Shown here piece after piece: positions 1 to 9,096 of a DNA stretch of 64,000 nucleotides. Under the pieces are notes generated by a model. It saw nothing but the letters and a program-made list of their open reading frames with translations, was not told the origin of the DNA and searched no databases. The DNA comes from Bacteroides stercorirosoris. Its GTDB lineage: Bacteria; Bacteroidota; Bacteroidia; Bacteroidales; Bacteroidaceae. Position 1 is the stretch's first letter, and the number at the start of each line of letters is the position of its first letter. The DNA lies in contig NZ_FQZN01000025.1 in the NCBI RefSeq assembly GCF_900142015.1, forward strand, positions 28,232-92,231, given 5' to 3'. A program made the translations under genes and the position numbers.

Positions 1-792
1 CGGGTTTTCCTTGCCGTCTTTAGGTTTGCTCTCCGAAGAATACAGCAACATGTTTTTTGCCTTGGTAATCTTACTCTTGGCATTGGATTTTGCTTTCTTC
101 AGTTCTTCGACGGAAAGGGAACTGATGTCGGTCTGTTCATCTTCCTTTTCCGGCTTTTCTTCAGCAGCATCCACTTTTTTATAAAGCTCGTCCAGCTGCT
201 CATCAGTCGGCAACTCCTTTTTCTGCTCATATTGCTGTTTGATGACCGCCAGCAATGTCATACGGTTGGAGAGGGAGGCTATACGGGTAACAATATCCTT
301 GCGCTGTGCGCATACAGCCGCCGTATTGGTCTCACCCTGTTCGGAGAGTAACCGGTGCAGCCGTGAACGTTCATTATAGCAATCCCGGAAATCATAGATA
401 ATTTTGGCAATAACAGGCGGATAAGCGGGCTGTTCATCCGTTTCACGTGCCAGTTCCTTTTCCGCAATGGTAACGATGGCCGCCGCCGTTTCTTCCGGAA
501 CCGTCTCGGAACGTCCGTCATTACCCGGTACCGCATCATCCGCCAGGTCCACATCCTCAAAGCGCGGATCATCTGGATGATACCAGACTTTAATCATCTG
601 CCGGATCTCGTATTCCAGCTTCTCGCGGGTATGCGGCTTTTCGCCTAATTTAGCCAGTTTGGATGATACGATTGTCTTGTAACCTGATTTAGCAAGGATA
701 GCCACACCAGTATTGTATTCTCTCTTAGCAGAGTTCAGCCAGGCGATACCTTCTCTGCGGGCTTCGATATAAGCATTTGTAATTTCAGCCAT
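1..792 (-). CDS. Phage structural-region protein, 3' end cut by window edge
   Basis: The frame is open from an ATG at 792 to the left edge, giving 264 codons with no stop, so the gene is truncated. I do not recognise a family. The visible part is soluble, charged and largely helical, with a Lys/Ala/Glu-rich C-terminal half that looks like coiled coil (many KK, EE and AK pairs) and no signal peptide or membrane segment. It is the last visible gene of the minus-strand block that runs protease, capsid, 201-aa protein, and it starts 134 bp beyond the stop of the 201-aa gene. By position it could be a head-completion, portal-associated or tail gene; that is inference from order only. Confidence 0.7.
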   Translation of the reverse strand, partial: MAEITNAYIEARREGIAWLNSAKREYNTGVAILAKSGYKTIVSSKLAKLGEKPHTREKLEYEIRQMIKVWYHPDDPRFEDVDLADDAVPGNDGRSETVPEETAAAIVTIAEKELARETDEQPAYPPVIAKIIYDFRDCYNERSRLHRLLSEQGETNTAAVCAQRKDIVTRIASLSNRMTLLAVIKQQYEQKKELPTDEQLDELYKKVDAAEEKPEKEDEQTDISSLSVEELKKAKSNAKSKITKAKNMLLYSSESKPKDGKENP

Positions 793-926
793 GATTCTTG
801 ATATTAACGTTATACAAAGGTGTTGCGAATTTTATTGCTGTGATAGGACAAAACAAAATGTCCGCCTCCCGGAAAGAATCCGGAGACGGACATAAACAAC
901 CAACTAACCAAACGAAGAAACAAAAA

Positions 927-1532
927 TCAGCCTCCAGGTGCAGTCTTTACAGTAAGAATATCCTCCGCATCACCTTCATACACACATTTACGCGGTGCAG
1001 TGAAAGTATAATGAAGTGTGTTCTGATTACGCGCGGTAGAGTTTGCCCCGGTGGTAGAACCGTCTCCGGAGGCACGCATGGCACCGCGGCGTTTGTCACC
1101 CATCAGGTAGTTCGTGCCGTTGTTGTCGGTCACGATAAAGAACATCTTGCGGCCTTTGGTCGCATTCTCAAAACCGAATATTTTCTTCCGCATCTTGGCC
1201 GAAATGATATTCAGGTCCATCAGGAACGATTCACCACCGGTTTCTCCCTGATCCGTAATCTTGAACTCAGCCAGTTCGTCAGTGATATCCATCTTATAGG
1301 CCCGGCAACCTTCTTTCATAACAAGATCACCGACCAGTGCACCGGCGGCCTCCAGTGAAAGCGGATCATCCGTCTTTTTCGGGTAGTCCGGCCATGTCGC
1401 CACATCTGCATGATAACCGAAGATAACGGACGGTATGATACCGCCCATATTATCCTGGTTCTCGCAGTCCATTGCCTCGTTGATATCATCAAGGGCAATA
1501 CATAATTTGGGATCTACTTCTGCCATAGTCAC
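927..1532 (-). CDS. Conserved phage-type structural protein, family not recognised (201 aa)
   Basis: This 201-aa soluble protein begins 5 bp after the capsid gene stop, so it is translationally close to it and probably co-transcribed. A second ATG two codons in (1526) is an equally good start. The protein is acidic at the N-terminus and has beta-rich stretches after residue 90 but no membrane segment or motif that I can name. Position immediately after the major capsid protein fits a head-fibre, head-tail connector or tail-tube role. The evidence for a real gene is its length, tight spacing, same strand as its neighbours and Bacteroides-like codon use; the function is not established. Confidence 0.75.
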   Translation of the reverse strand: MTMAEVDPKLCIALDDINEAMDCENQDNMGGIIPSVIFGYHADVATWPDYPKKTDDPLSLEAAGALVGDLVMKEGCRAYKMDITDELAEFKITDQGETGGESFLMDLNIISAKMRKKIFGFENATKGRKMFFIVTDNNGTNYLMGDKRRGAMRASGDGSTTGANSTARNQNTLHYTFTAPRKCVYEGDAEDILTVKTAPGG

Positions 1533-1537
1533 AGGAT

Positions 1538-2773
1538 TTATTCAGATTTAACAACGTATGTACCCGTCACTTTCTCTACTGCACCCGCAGCAGGAGTCTT
1601 CTTCTGCACGGCAGGAGTGGTATATCCGGCGGCCTCCAGGAACTCGATAGTATATTCCTTACCACCGGGAACCGCTACATACGTACCGGAATCACGCCAA
1701 GCCTCTTCACCCTGAATGCGCCATTTGCCACCGTTGGCCTTCGCTTCATCCGGTGCAATTGTGACCTCGATATATCCGAACGGGTTGCTACCTTCAGGAT
1801 CCACCGGACGGTCATTGACGCAGAACTCCGATTTATGTACCGATACGAACTGGAAGCCTATCACGTACTTGCCCGAAGCATCGAACGTATAAGGATTACC
1901 GGAGAAGAACGGCTTGATGGACTTGAAATCGCTCTCCTTGTCAAAGCCGTAGCAAATGTTCCCTTTAGTGGTCAGCATGACGAACTGGCTACCATCGGGA
2001 AGATTCGGAACACGTACCAGCTCACAACGGTTGTTGGAACCGAGCAGGTGTTGTGTATCGGAAGTATCTTCTTTTAATCCGATAACGATAGTACCTTCAT
2101 CTTTGCGCCAGTCATCATACATGTCGCCCAAATCGTCGGAAATGAACATCTTGATGTTCTTCTTGCGCTTGAAGGTACGCGGCATGTGGCGCCACATCTC
2201 CAGCAACTTTTCGCCAATGTTGGCACGAGTCAGCTCACCGGTAGCGTAAACATTGCCCTCGGCACTGGAAATATCTCCGACTGCCTCGCCTTCGGTAACA
2301 ATGGTACCGATACCGTCGAAAGAGTCCTGAATGTCCGTCTTGTTCTCATCAGCGCTGTATTTCGCTGTGAAGATGGCAAACAGCAAATCATTGGATGCCA
2401 GTTCATGGCCGTGGTTGATCAGCCACAACTCGAAGGGATGTTCTTTGCGGAGCGTACCCGGTACCTCAGCAATGTAGGTGCGACGGTAACGTTCCGGCTC
2501 ATCGGACATCTCCATCACGACGGGACGAACGACCAGACGACGCGGAACAATCTTACCCAAATACTTGCCAGCTGTAAACTTGCCGGTGTACTTGCTGGAA
2601 ATACTTCCGCCTTCTACCTTGCCTAATTCAAGGGAATCGGTAATGCCCGGTACCGGAGTGAAATGTTTCAATACCTCCGAAGCGTCGAGCTTATCGACCG
2701 CCTTCAGGATGTCTCTGTGCTTTTTTACCGCGGTCAGAACCGTGGTAATGTCAATAGGTGCTTTAAAATCCAT
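1538..2773 (-). CDS. Major capsid protein with C-terminal Ig-like extension
   Basis: This 411-aa protein follows a ClpP-type protease/scaffold gene by 19 bp, the classic order for an HK97-type capsid gene. Residues about 1-330 have the mixed alpha/beta composition of a capsid, including an N-terminal helix rich in K/D/L and a basic region near residue 210. From about residue 332 the sequence changes to a short repeat-like fold with the pattern GGKWRIQG...WRDSGTYV...PGGKEYTIEF...GYTTPA...GTYV, which resembles small Ig-like or PEGA-like surface domains. Such domains are known as capsid decorations in other tailed phages. The capsid call rests mainly on context; the domain call rests on the motif pattern. 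Confidence 0.7.
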   Translation of the reverse strand: MDFKAPIDITTVLTAVKKHRDILKAVDKLDASEVLKHFTPVPGITDSLELGKVEGGSISSKYTGKFTAGKYLGKIVPRRLVVRPVVMEMSDEPERYRRTYIAEVPGTLRKEHPFELWLINHGHELASNDLLFAIFTAKYSADENKTDIQDSFDGIGTIVTEGEAVGDISSAEGNVYATGELTRANIGEKLLEMWRHMPRTFKRKKNIKMFISDDLGDMYDDWRKDEGTIVIGLKEDTSDTQHLLGSNNRCELVRVPNLPDGSQFVMLTTKGNICYGFDKESDFKSIKPFFSGNPYTFDASGKYVIGFQFVSVHKSEFCVNDRPVDPEGSNPFGYIEVTIAPDEAKANGGKWRIQGEEAWRDSGTYVAVPGGKEYTIEFLEAAGYTTPAVQKKTPAAGAVEKVTGTYVVKSE

Positions 2774-2792
2774 AAATAGAATAGTTTAGATG

Positions 2793-3920
2793 TTATTCAT
2801 TCTCATAACTGTTGATAGGGTCCGTGGCAATGTCCGCAAACTTGCTGTCCTCGTTCGATTCCTGATGACTGGCGGTTGCCGTTCCGGGAATCTTGGCCAC
2901 GATATTGCGGATAACCTGTACCTTAGTCTTGTTGTCGGCCGCATTCCTGACGCTATCGCTCAGGCTATCGAGGTCGTTGACAACTGCCGTCAGATTGTTT
3001 TCAGCCGTCTGTCTGGCTGTATTGGCGGCTGTCAAATCGCTTTCAGCTTTGGTTTTCGCTTCATTGGCTACCTTGATGGCGTTATTGATGGCCTGCAAGT
3101 TCTCTACGGTAAGCGATATCTTACCGTCTTTTTCCTCAATGCCTTCACAATTGAGGATCTGATTAATGAAAGTAAATTCTTTACGCATGGAAATAACTGT
3201 ATTTGAATTAGAAATGTCTTCAGAGGTATTATTGGCAGGAAACAGACTTTTGATACCGTCAATGATTTGAGAAACAAGGTTTCTGTCATTGCCTTTGGGT
3301 TGCGTTTCCGATTCGGAAGCATTGAGTACCGGTAACGGTAAACCGATGGCAGTAAAGCAGTCGGTTATTTCATTGGTCACCTGAGGCTTTTTATGCACAC
3401 CGGGAATGATCCTGTCTATGAAGCCCCATTCCTTGACTTCAGCGGCAGGCATCCAGCGTTCTTCTTCCATAAGGGTGATAACGTCCTTCAGACTCTTGCC
3501 GCTGCGGTTGATGTACTTCTGTGCAATCATCAAGTCAATCGCCTCGGCACTCTTCTTCTTGTTTTGTAGTTCTTTAATGGTGTCTTCGAGCTGATCAGCA
3601 TTAAGCTGTCCCCAAATGTCCACGCCCAGGCTGCACTTATGCGCCAGCCACATACCGTCCTCATGCATCTCAATGGACTTGCCACCGAACGCCAGTATGG
3701 TAGCCGCCGAAGCATTGAAGCTGATAAATTCCACCGTCACATTGCCATGCTCAGCCATAAGGTTTGCCATGGCGACCGCTTCGGCCACATCACCGCCAAA
3801 GCTTGAGACTTTCAGGCGGACGGGTTGGCCTTTTGCCTTATCTAAATAGTACTTCAGATAATTTTTGTTGTAACAATACCGGTCAATACTGCCGAATAAT
3901 GTGATAACTGTCTCGTTCAT
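2793..3920 (-). CDS. Prohead protease (ClpP/S14-type) fused to scaffold
   Basis: The start at 3920 (MNETVITLFG) is preferred over the longer frame from 3971, which runs back through a terminator-like hairpin. Residues 1-200 match the ClpP/S49-like head maturation protease fold: the nucleophile is Ser71 in FNASAAT, followed by a glycine-rich turn, and the likely catalytic histidine is His94 in WLAHKC. A Gly-Gly-Asp motif (FGGDVAEA) precedes them. Residues about 245-375 form an Ala/Glu/Lys coiled coil typical of a scaffold. An internal ATG at 3188 (MRKEFTFINQ) could yield the scaffold alone, as in other phages with nested protease/scaffold genes. The protein would shape and then cleave the procapsid formed by the neighbouring capsid protein. 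Confidence 0.85.
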   Translation of the reverse strand: MNETVITLFGSIDRYCYNKNYLKYYLDKAKGQPVRLKVSSFGGDVAEAVAMANLMAEHGNVTVEFISFNASAATILAFGGKSIEMHEDGMWLAHKCSLGVDIWGQLNADQLEDTIKELQNKKKSAEAIDLMIAQKYINRSGKSLKDVITLMEEERWMPAAEVKEWGFIDRIIPGVHKKPQVTNEITDCFTAIGLPLPVLNASESETQPKGNDRNLVSQIIDGIKSLFPANNTSEDISNSNTVISMRKEFTFINQILNCEGIEEKDGKISLTVENLQAINNAIKVANEAKTKAESDLTAANTARQTAENNLTAVVNDLDSLSDSVRNAADNKTKVQVIRNIVAKIPGTATASHQESNEDSKFADIATDPINSYENE

Positions 3921-3947
3921 ATAACTTTTTTGCGCAAAGAAAAGCGC

Positions 3948-3980
3948 AAAAAAAACGGTACCCAAGGACACAGGGCACCG
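3948..3980 (-). terminator. Intrinsic terminator between the 162-aa gene and the protease gene
   Basis: On the minus strand the arms CGGTGCCC (3980-3973) and GGGTACCG (3963-3956) pair fully, with one G-U, and are followed by eight T residues (3955-3948). It lies only 24 bp past the stop at 4005 and 28 bp before the protease start, so it separates early genes from the capsid block. A second hairpin (TTTTTTGCGC / GCGCAAAAAA, 3926-3953) overlaps its U-tract. Confidence 0.75.
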
Positions 3981-4004
3981 TCAAACAGGGAATAAGCGTT
4001 GTTT

Positions 4005-4493
4005 TTACGCTTCCAGTTCTTCCAATCCGGATATATAAATGGTGGGTTCATCCTGTACGCAGGTGAATGTAAAAGACGTGCCGTTCCGTTCTGAAACGGA
4101 ACGCCCGCTTGTCTTGTTCGTGGCGAATAACATAAGTGCGTCTTCTTGACCGCACCAGTGGACCTGGCCGTTACCGTCCACTGCCAGCACATACCACAAG
4201 CCACGCTCCAGCGTCTCCATCAGCTGATTATTCACTGAGGAAAGTTTAGGAATCACCCCTTCAATGGAAACATTCCAGCAATCCCCCGCATCATTCACTT
4301 CCTTGTCCTCATTATATATATAAGTGTCATTGGCATACACCGGAATGGAAATAATATTCTCCCGGTCGCGAAGCTCCAGGTAGTTCAGACCGGCATTGTA
4401 ATCCTTACGGATCCGCAAAAACGAGGTCGGGGAAACGGCAATCACCTGCAACAGTCCTCCGACGTTTTCAAAATCATAATTTATCACTTTCAT
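4005..4493 (-). CDS. Phage hypothetical protein (162 aa)
   Basis: I do not recognise this 162-aa protein. It is soluble, beta-rich and acidic, with no signal peptide. Its start overlaps the stop of the 194-aa gene by 20 bp, which indicates translational coupling. It ends 24 bp before a strong intrinsic terminator. Its placement between the replication gene and the capsid block could suit a head-tail connector or a late regulator, but nothing in the sequence decides this. Confidence 0.75.
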   Translation of the reverse strand: MKVINYDFENVGGLLQVIAVSPTSFLRIRKDYNAGLNYLELRDRENIISIPVYANDTYIYNEDKEVNDAGDCWNVSIEGVIPKLSSVNNQLMETLERGLWYVLAVDGNGQVHWCGQEDALMLFATNKTSGRSVSERNGTSFTFTCVQDEPTIYISGLEELEA

Positions 4494-5058
4494 ACGCTAA
4501 TCTTCCTTGCTGGGAAATTGTCCCAAACTCGGACAACTTCCCCAATATTATACGGTTAATAAAATCAAAAATAGTAGTATTCTCCACTGTCTTCCGATAT
4601 CCGTGTCGGTTATACTCCCTGCGGATGGTGTCATAAGACCAGGTGTCTTCAGTAAATCCGAACTTCGTCTGGAAATTACGGATGGCGGCTGATAGCGGAA
4701 GCCCCATACTCACGTGCGTATCAAGATAGAGGAACAATATCTGTTTGATCCGCCGTTCAATCTTGGTACCGAATGCCACCACTTCGGTGTTCGACATCGA
4801 CCAGCCATAACGGTAGAAGTCATCACGGCGTATCTCTACCGCTACATTGGCCGTATAGCGGTAGAGGTTACGGTATTTGTTCTCGTAGCGTCCAGGCTTG
4901 GATAGCCGTGAAAGGAAATCGTTCTGCAACTCCTTGTCGGAAGACAGGTTAACGATTTCAGTCCAGGTATCATCAGGCGTATTGAAATTATGCAAAAGGA
5001 ACTGCTTAACATATGGTTTGCAAGGCAGCCAACAGACAAATCGGTCTTTCTTTATCAT
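4474..5058 (-). CDS. Phage hypothetical protein (194 aa)
   Basis: This is a 194-aa soluble protein with several Arg/Tyr/Asn-rich helices and no membrane segment. The C-terminal half (from about residue 115) has an amphipathic helix-turn-helix-like look (SAAIRNFQTKFGF, then DTIRREYNRHGYR), so DNA binding is possible but unproven. It starts immediately downstream, in the direction of transcription, of the iteron-like repeat region. It overlaps the next gene by 20 bp, forming a two-gene unit that ends at the terminator near 3950. Confidence 0.75.
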   Translation of the reverse strand: MIKKDRFVCWLPCKPYVKQFLLHNFNTPDDTWTEIVNLSSDKELQNDFLSRLSKPGRYENKYRNLYRYTANVAVEIRRDDFYRYGWSMSNTEVVAFGTKIERRIKQILFLYLDTHVSMGLPLSAAIRNFQTKFGFTEDTWSYDTIRREYNRHGYRKTVENTTIFDFINRIILGKLSEFGTISQQGRLAYESDKL

Positions 5059-5156
5059 TTAAAGTGTTGATTTTTACACAAAAATAGCAAGATTGATTAA
5101 TATATTAATCACTTCTCCACATTTTTATTCCTATATTGAGCAGACACATTTTGCCC

Positions 5157-5468
5157 TCTACACCTTCTACACTTTCTACAAGTCATAGAAATACCTATAT
5201 ATCAACAATATAACGGTTTTAGTATAGAAGAAAAAGTGTAGAAAAGGCTTCTACAAAGTACCATTTTGTAGAAGAAATGTAGAAAAGTCATATTTTGTAG
5301 AAATTTGTAGAAGCATGTAGAATCTATATTTATAATGTAATATACTGATTTATAACATTGTAGAAAGTGTAGAAAGTGTAGACGCATTTTTTGCCCCAAA
5401 ATAATACGTACTTTACGTTCAGAAAGACACAAAAAAGCCCCTACCTTCACAGGCAAGGGCTTCTACAC
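5157..5468. repeat. Iteron-like array of TGTAGAA in both orientations
   Basis: The heptamer TGTAGAA occurs exactly at 5237, 5267, 5278, 5296, 5306, 5316, 5359 and 5368 on the plus strand. Its complement TTCTACA occurs at 5165, 5174, 5249 and 5461. Near matches lie at 5157 and 5377. Clustered copies are spaced 9-11 bp, about one helical turn, in very AT-rich DNA. The region (with 5059-5156, where I see nothing else) lies between the primase/helicase gene and the structural block. This is what a phage origin or a cooperative regulator site would look like. No gene is supported here. Confidence 0.8.
5431..5460 (-). terminator. Intrinsic terminator after the primase/helicase gene
   Basis: On the minus strand GCCCTTGCC (5460-5452) pairs with GGTAGGGGC (5445-5437) over nine base pairs including two G-U pairs, around a six-base loop, and is followed by six T residues. 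It sits 25 bp beyond the stop codon at 5485. Confidence 0.8.
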
Positions 5469-5484
5469 AACTATGATAGACGTA

Positions 5485-8400
5485 TTAGAACATATACGGA
5501 GAAGTACCGTTCTCCCTCGGTTTGTTATTCTGTGCTTCCTCTTCCCCATCAGTCATCCCCATATCAATATTAAGATTGATGTTATAGTTCGTCATCAACT
5601 CAGTGTAATCGAAACAGAGGGCTTGTTTGGTCATGCTGGTTTTCCGATAATATTTTTGACCGCCTGTTTCCACCTCTTTAGTAACTTCTACTCCCTTCAA
5701 TATATTCTTGAAACGAACGGAGTTTTGTACACCCAGGTATTCTTTGGAGTTCTCGATATAAAATTTCAGGGATTCCGTCGGTAGCGCGTTGTCACCTACC
5801 TGCCTGGCGAACTTCTTGTACAGCATAAAGATACGGTCTGTCTGCATCCGCAAAATGGGGCGCGGTTGTTTGAATGTCAAGTCCTTTACCTTATTGGTTT
5901 TGAGATTGGAAAGATAGTCTATACGAAAGTCAGCTTCCAGAAAGATTTCTCCATCCTGTTGCAAGTAACTGACCACATTCCAAAAATTGGCCAGTTCGTT
6001 ATTACTTTTACATTCCCGGTTCTGGCGGATGATACCATCCACACAAATCCCCAACAATTCACGATAGGTAAACGGCACATCAAGCACAGCTTCAAGTGTT
6101 CGGAAGGCTGCCAATGGTATGACCCAGTTGCGTTGTATGCGGTCCTCAATAGTTGTTTCCTTCAGACGCTCATTGAGATCATTCATGCACTGGCGGTAAT
6201 TGGTAGAAAAATCAGTCTCCATTTTAGACCGATGCCGCAATAGCTGAAGGGCCAAATGTGACAACCCTTGTAAACTGATAGCGTCACATTCATTAAAAGC
6301 CCGTTTCTCTTCATTAGAATATTCAGTCTTGTTGAATGTCAGATAAATCAAACGAGAAAAAAGGGCTATATCAATAGTCAGCATCTCCTGACCGGATAAT
6401 ATGATACCACAATCTACACTTGTAATCTCACGTTTTTTGTCCCGGTCCATATTCATGCGGCTACGCCCAGTTCCATCCCACAACCCTTTTAAGAACTCGC
6501 GCTTATCAAGGTCAATGCTATTTTTATATTCATCAAGATGAACCAAAGCATTTGCACACTGTGCAACCGCATCGCTCAATGCTGCGATAGTTGCATTCTG
6601 AATATTGGGCGCTTTATTGTCAATGACGAAAAATGACATCAGACTTTTACCAAGCTCAGACTTACCGGAACCTTTCGGACCGAATATATTAAGAATGGGA
6701 AAACTTTTGGTTTGTCCGGAAATGATATCCCGGAATAATGTAGCAAACAAGAAACATAATCCCACCTTTGCGTTATCTCCGAATACCCTAATCAATTTCT
6801 CGCTATACTCACGCAGGCTAACATTATTATAAGAGGTATATATAAATTTGCGTTCAAACTGGAAAAGCTTCACATCATCACGATAAATAGTACTGCAACC
6901 GGGCAGATAAAAGTTGCCATTTTTAAGACGTACGATGCCATATTCATCAGCAGCATGCCATTCCGTATCAAAACAACCGTTACCATATGCAAAGAATCCC
7001 TGACGTTGCCAACCAAGCTGCGTGACTTCAAGCGCTGTTTCTGTCTGTTCATAAAGAAACATCTTCAGTTTGGTCAGCTCCTTTTCTGTGGCCAGCCAAA
7101 TATAATTACCAAGACCTTCAACTTTCTGCTTGAATTTGGAAAGTGACACAAGATCCTCCTGCTTCATTTCAATGATTTCCTCCTGTTTATTCTGATTCTT
7201 GATGCGATACAAACGTTTTGGAAGTAAAGAATCCTTAATGTGAAACATGGGCATCATGATAAAATTACTCCATTGTACCGCCTTACCACTGTCACCAGCT
7301 AAAGCAAAATAAGCGTTGTATTCTTCGTAAAAGCCATATTTCTGATAAAGATCCCGGTCTATCTTCTTGCTTTCATCAATAACCTGTTTGGCCTTATCCA
7401 GTTTTTTAGCGCGGTTAATGGCCTTCTGCCAAAGTTTCTTGTCCTCATAAAATGATTGCAACTGCTTTAGGTACATGGACTCCTTTACTTCATCCTTCAC
7501 CATTACTACCATCGTACAAATGGTATTGATGGCATCACTGCGCTCTTCAGTAGTATTTATATCCTGAAATATGTAACTTGCGTACCATGGTATAAAATCA
7601 ACTTCTTTTAGTTCTTGAAACTTCTGAATGCTTGTGCAATAACTATCCGGATCGTTCTTGCTCTGCTCCTCCCCCATGGGAAGTTCTTTAACCGACACGC
7701 CAAATCCGCATTTCATAGCCAACATACCGTTACGCATCACGTTACGAATACCTGCACCTAATTTTTCGCTTCTCTCCAAATTTGGCGGATCTGCATCCGG
7801 AAGAAAACAAAGTTTAGTAGCATACTTCTTCAGTTGCTCCATTTGGTTTTCAGTCCAATCTCCCCCAAGCGGCGCTACTGCATTATTGACGCGAATGCGT
7901 TTAAGCTGCATCGCATCAGGGGCACCCTCCACCAGATAAAATTTATCTTCCTTAGCCGCCTGGCGTATAGCCGTATCGATACCGAATATTGAATCTCTCT
8001 TATGGTAGATATCACTTTCGGTAGAATTCATATATTTAGCCACCTTATCACCGGACATATCACGGGCAGTAAAGCCGATTATTCTCCGGAACCGATCCCG
8101 TATAGGGATAACGACACGATTACGATAAACATCATAAGTATTACCTTTTTCACCGACCTTCAGCAATCCCATTTCCTTCATCAAGTCGATAGACAGACCG
8201 GATGATCGGGCGAACCCCAACAAATCATCCCATTTGTCAGGGGCGAAACCAATTCCCATTTCTTCGGCATACTCCAGCCCCCAACGTCCTTTAACATATT
8301 CAGCAGCCGTTTTATTAGTAGGAAGAAGTAAATTCTGCCGGAAATGTTCGGCACATCTTTGGTTGATGATAAACATACTTTCGCGCTTCATCCGTGCCTG

Positions 8401-8712
8401 TTCCTGCTCAGGAGTCAATTTCTCGTCCTCAACGGTAATGCCATACCGTTTACCAAGAGCACATACTGCCTCCGGAAAAGTCATAGTTTCATGTTCCATC
8501 AAGAAACCAATAGTATTTCCACCTTTACCGCATCCGAAACAGTGCCATGTACCGCGTGCCGGGTTCACCATAAAACTGGGTGTCTTCTCTTTGTGGAACG
8601 GACAACAAGCTGCATAATTAACACCTTTCTTCTTCAGTTCAACATAACCGGATATCACGTCCACAATGTCGGCACGATCCAAAATTTGTTCTATAATTCT
8701 TTCGTCTATCAT
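5485..8712 (-). CDS. Phage primase/helicase: CHC2 zinc finger, TOPRIM, P-loop ATPase
   Basis: This 1075-aa replication protein has the domains of a bifunctional primase-helicase. Residues 30-75 hold a DnaG-type CHC2 zinc finger (Cys37, His40, Cys58, Cys61; CPFH and CFGC motifs). Residues about 230-320 form a TOPRIM domain with Glu262 in LVEGAPDA and a DxD in LPDADPP. A long linker follows, then a P-loop ATPase with Walker A GPKGSGKSEL (Lys near 684) and a Walker B-like ALVHLDEY. The C-terminal third is winged-helix-like. The order is that of phage and plasmid primase-helicases such as those with DUF927-like ATPase cores. It should prime and unwind the element's own origin, for which the adjacent TGTAGAA array is the obvious candidate. 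Confidence 0.92.
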   Translation of the reverse strand: MIDERIIEQILDRADIVDVISGYVELKKKGVNYAACCPFHKEKTPSFMVNPARGTWHCFGCGKGGNTIGFLMEHETMTFPEAVCALGKRYGITVEDEKLTPEQEQARMKRESMFIINQRCAEHFRQNLLLPTNKTAAEYVKGRWGLEYAEEMGIGFAPDKWDDLLGFARSSGLSIDLMKEMGLLKVGEKGNTYDVYRNRVVIPIRDRFRRIIGFTARDMSGDKVAKYMNSTESDIYHKRDSIFGIDTAIRQAAKEDKFYLVEGAPDAMQLKRIRVNNAVAPLGGDWTENQMEQLKKYATKLCFLPDADPPNLERSEKLGAGIRNVMRNGMLAMKCGFGVSVKELPMGEEQSKNDPDSYCTSIQKFQELKEVDFIPWYASYIFQDINTTEERSDAINTICTMVVMVKDEVKESMYLKQLQSFYEDKKLWQKAINRAKKLDKAKQVIDESKKIDRDLYQKYGFYEEYNAYFALAGDSGKAVQWSNFIMMPMFHIKDSLLPKRLYRIKNQNKQEEIIEMKQEDLVSLSKFKQKVEGLGNYIWLATEKELTKLKMFLYEQTETALEVTQLGWQRQGFFAYGNGCFDTEWHAADEYGIVRLKNGNFYLPGCSTIYRDDVKLFQFERKFIYTSYNNVSLREYSEKLIRVFGDNAKVGLCFLFATLFRDIISGQTKSFPILNIFGPKGSGKSELGKSLMSFFVIDNKAPNIQNATIAALSDAVAQCANALVHLDEYKNSIDLDKREFLKGLWDGTGRSRMNMDRDKKREITSVDCGIILSGQEMLTIDIALFSRLIYLTFNKTEYSNEEKRAFNECDAISLQGLSHLALQLLRHRSKMETDFSTNYRQCMNDLNERLKETTIEDRIQRNWVIPLAAFRTLEAVLDVPFTYRELLGICVDGIIRQNRECKSNNELANFWNVVSYLQQDGEIFLEADFRIDYLSNLKTNKVKDLTFKQPRPILRMQTDRIFMLYKKFARQVGDNALPTESLKFYIENSKEYLGVQNSVRFKNILKGVEVTKEVETGGQKYYRKTSMTKQALCFDYTELMTNYNINLNIDMGMTDGEEEAQNNKPRENGTSPYMF

Positions 8713-8732
8713 TGCATTTATATATTCAGGTA

Positions 8733-9011
8733 CTATCTTCTGAGAATGACAGTACCCTGTTCTTCGATATAGTAGCTGTATATGCCATATAAGTCAAACG
8801 CACACAGGCATGAATACACGCATTTCATGAAAAGATCATAGTTCTCCGGACTGACCTTTTCAAGTACCCGGAAAGATTCACCGGGCTGCATATCATACAG
8901 CCTGATGAGTACTTTATTATAATATTCCGTCAACCTCTCCACCCCCATCAACTCAATATAAGACGAAATCCAGGATTGACAGTCGTCCGGAAAATATTGA
9001 AGCAAATCCAT
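8733..9011 (-). CDS. Small early phage protein (92 aa)
   Basis: This 92-aa acidic, Tyr-rich protein lies 20 bp upstream of the primase/helicase start on the same strand, so it is probably co-transcribed with it. Its middle part (GESFRVLEKVSPENYDLFMKC) looks helical. It has no signal peptide and no motif I can name. A role as a replication accessory is a guess from position only. Confidence 0.65.
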   Translation of the reverse strand: MDLLQYFPDDCQSWISSYIELMGVERLTEYYNKVLIRLYDMQPGESFRVLEKVSPENYDLFMKCVYSCLCAFDLYGIYSYYIEEQGTVILRR

Positions 9012-9096
9012 GATCTAAAACATTGGCCGGGTACAAAGGAAAGAGAAGACAAATATGTCATCAAGGACATACATCGTCATTCTATCTCTATCAAAT

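Noticed and set aside
798..1358. 186-aa plus-strand frame
   Set aside because: Antisense to the 201-aa phage gene, which fits the operon and has better composition.
5202..5456. 84-aa minus-strand frame in the TGTAGAA region
   Set aside because: It is made of repeated Phe/Leu/Tyr codons produced by the heptamer array, has no start context, and covers the primase terminator.
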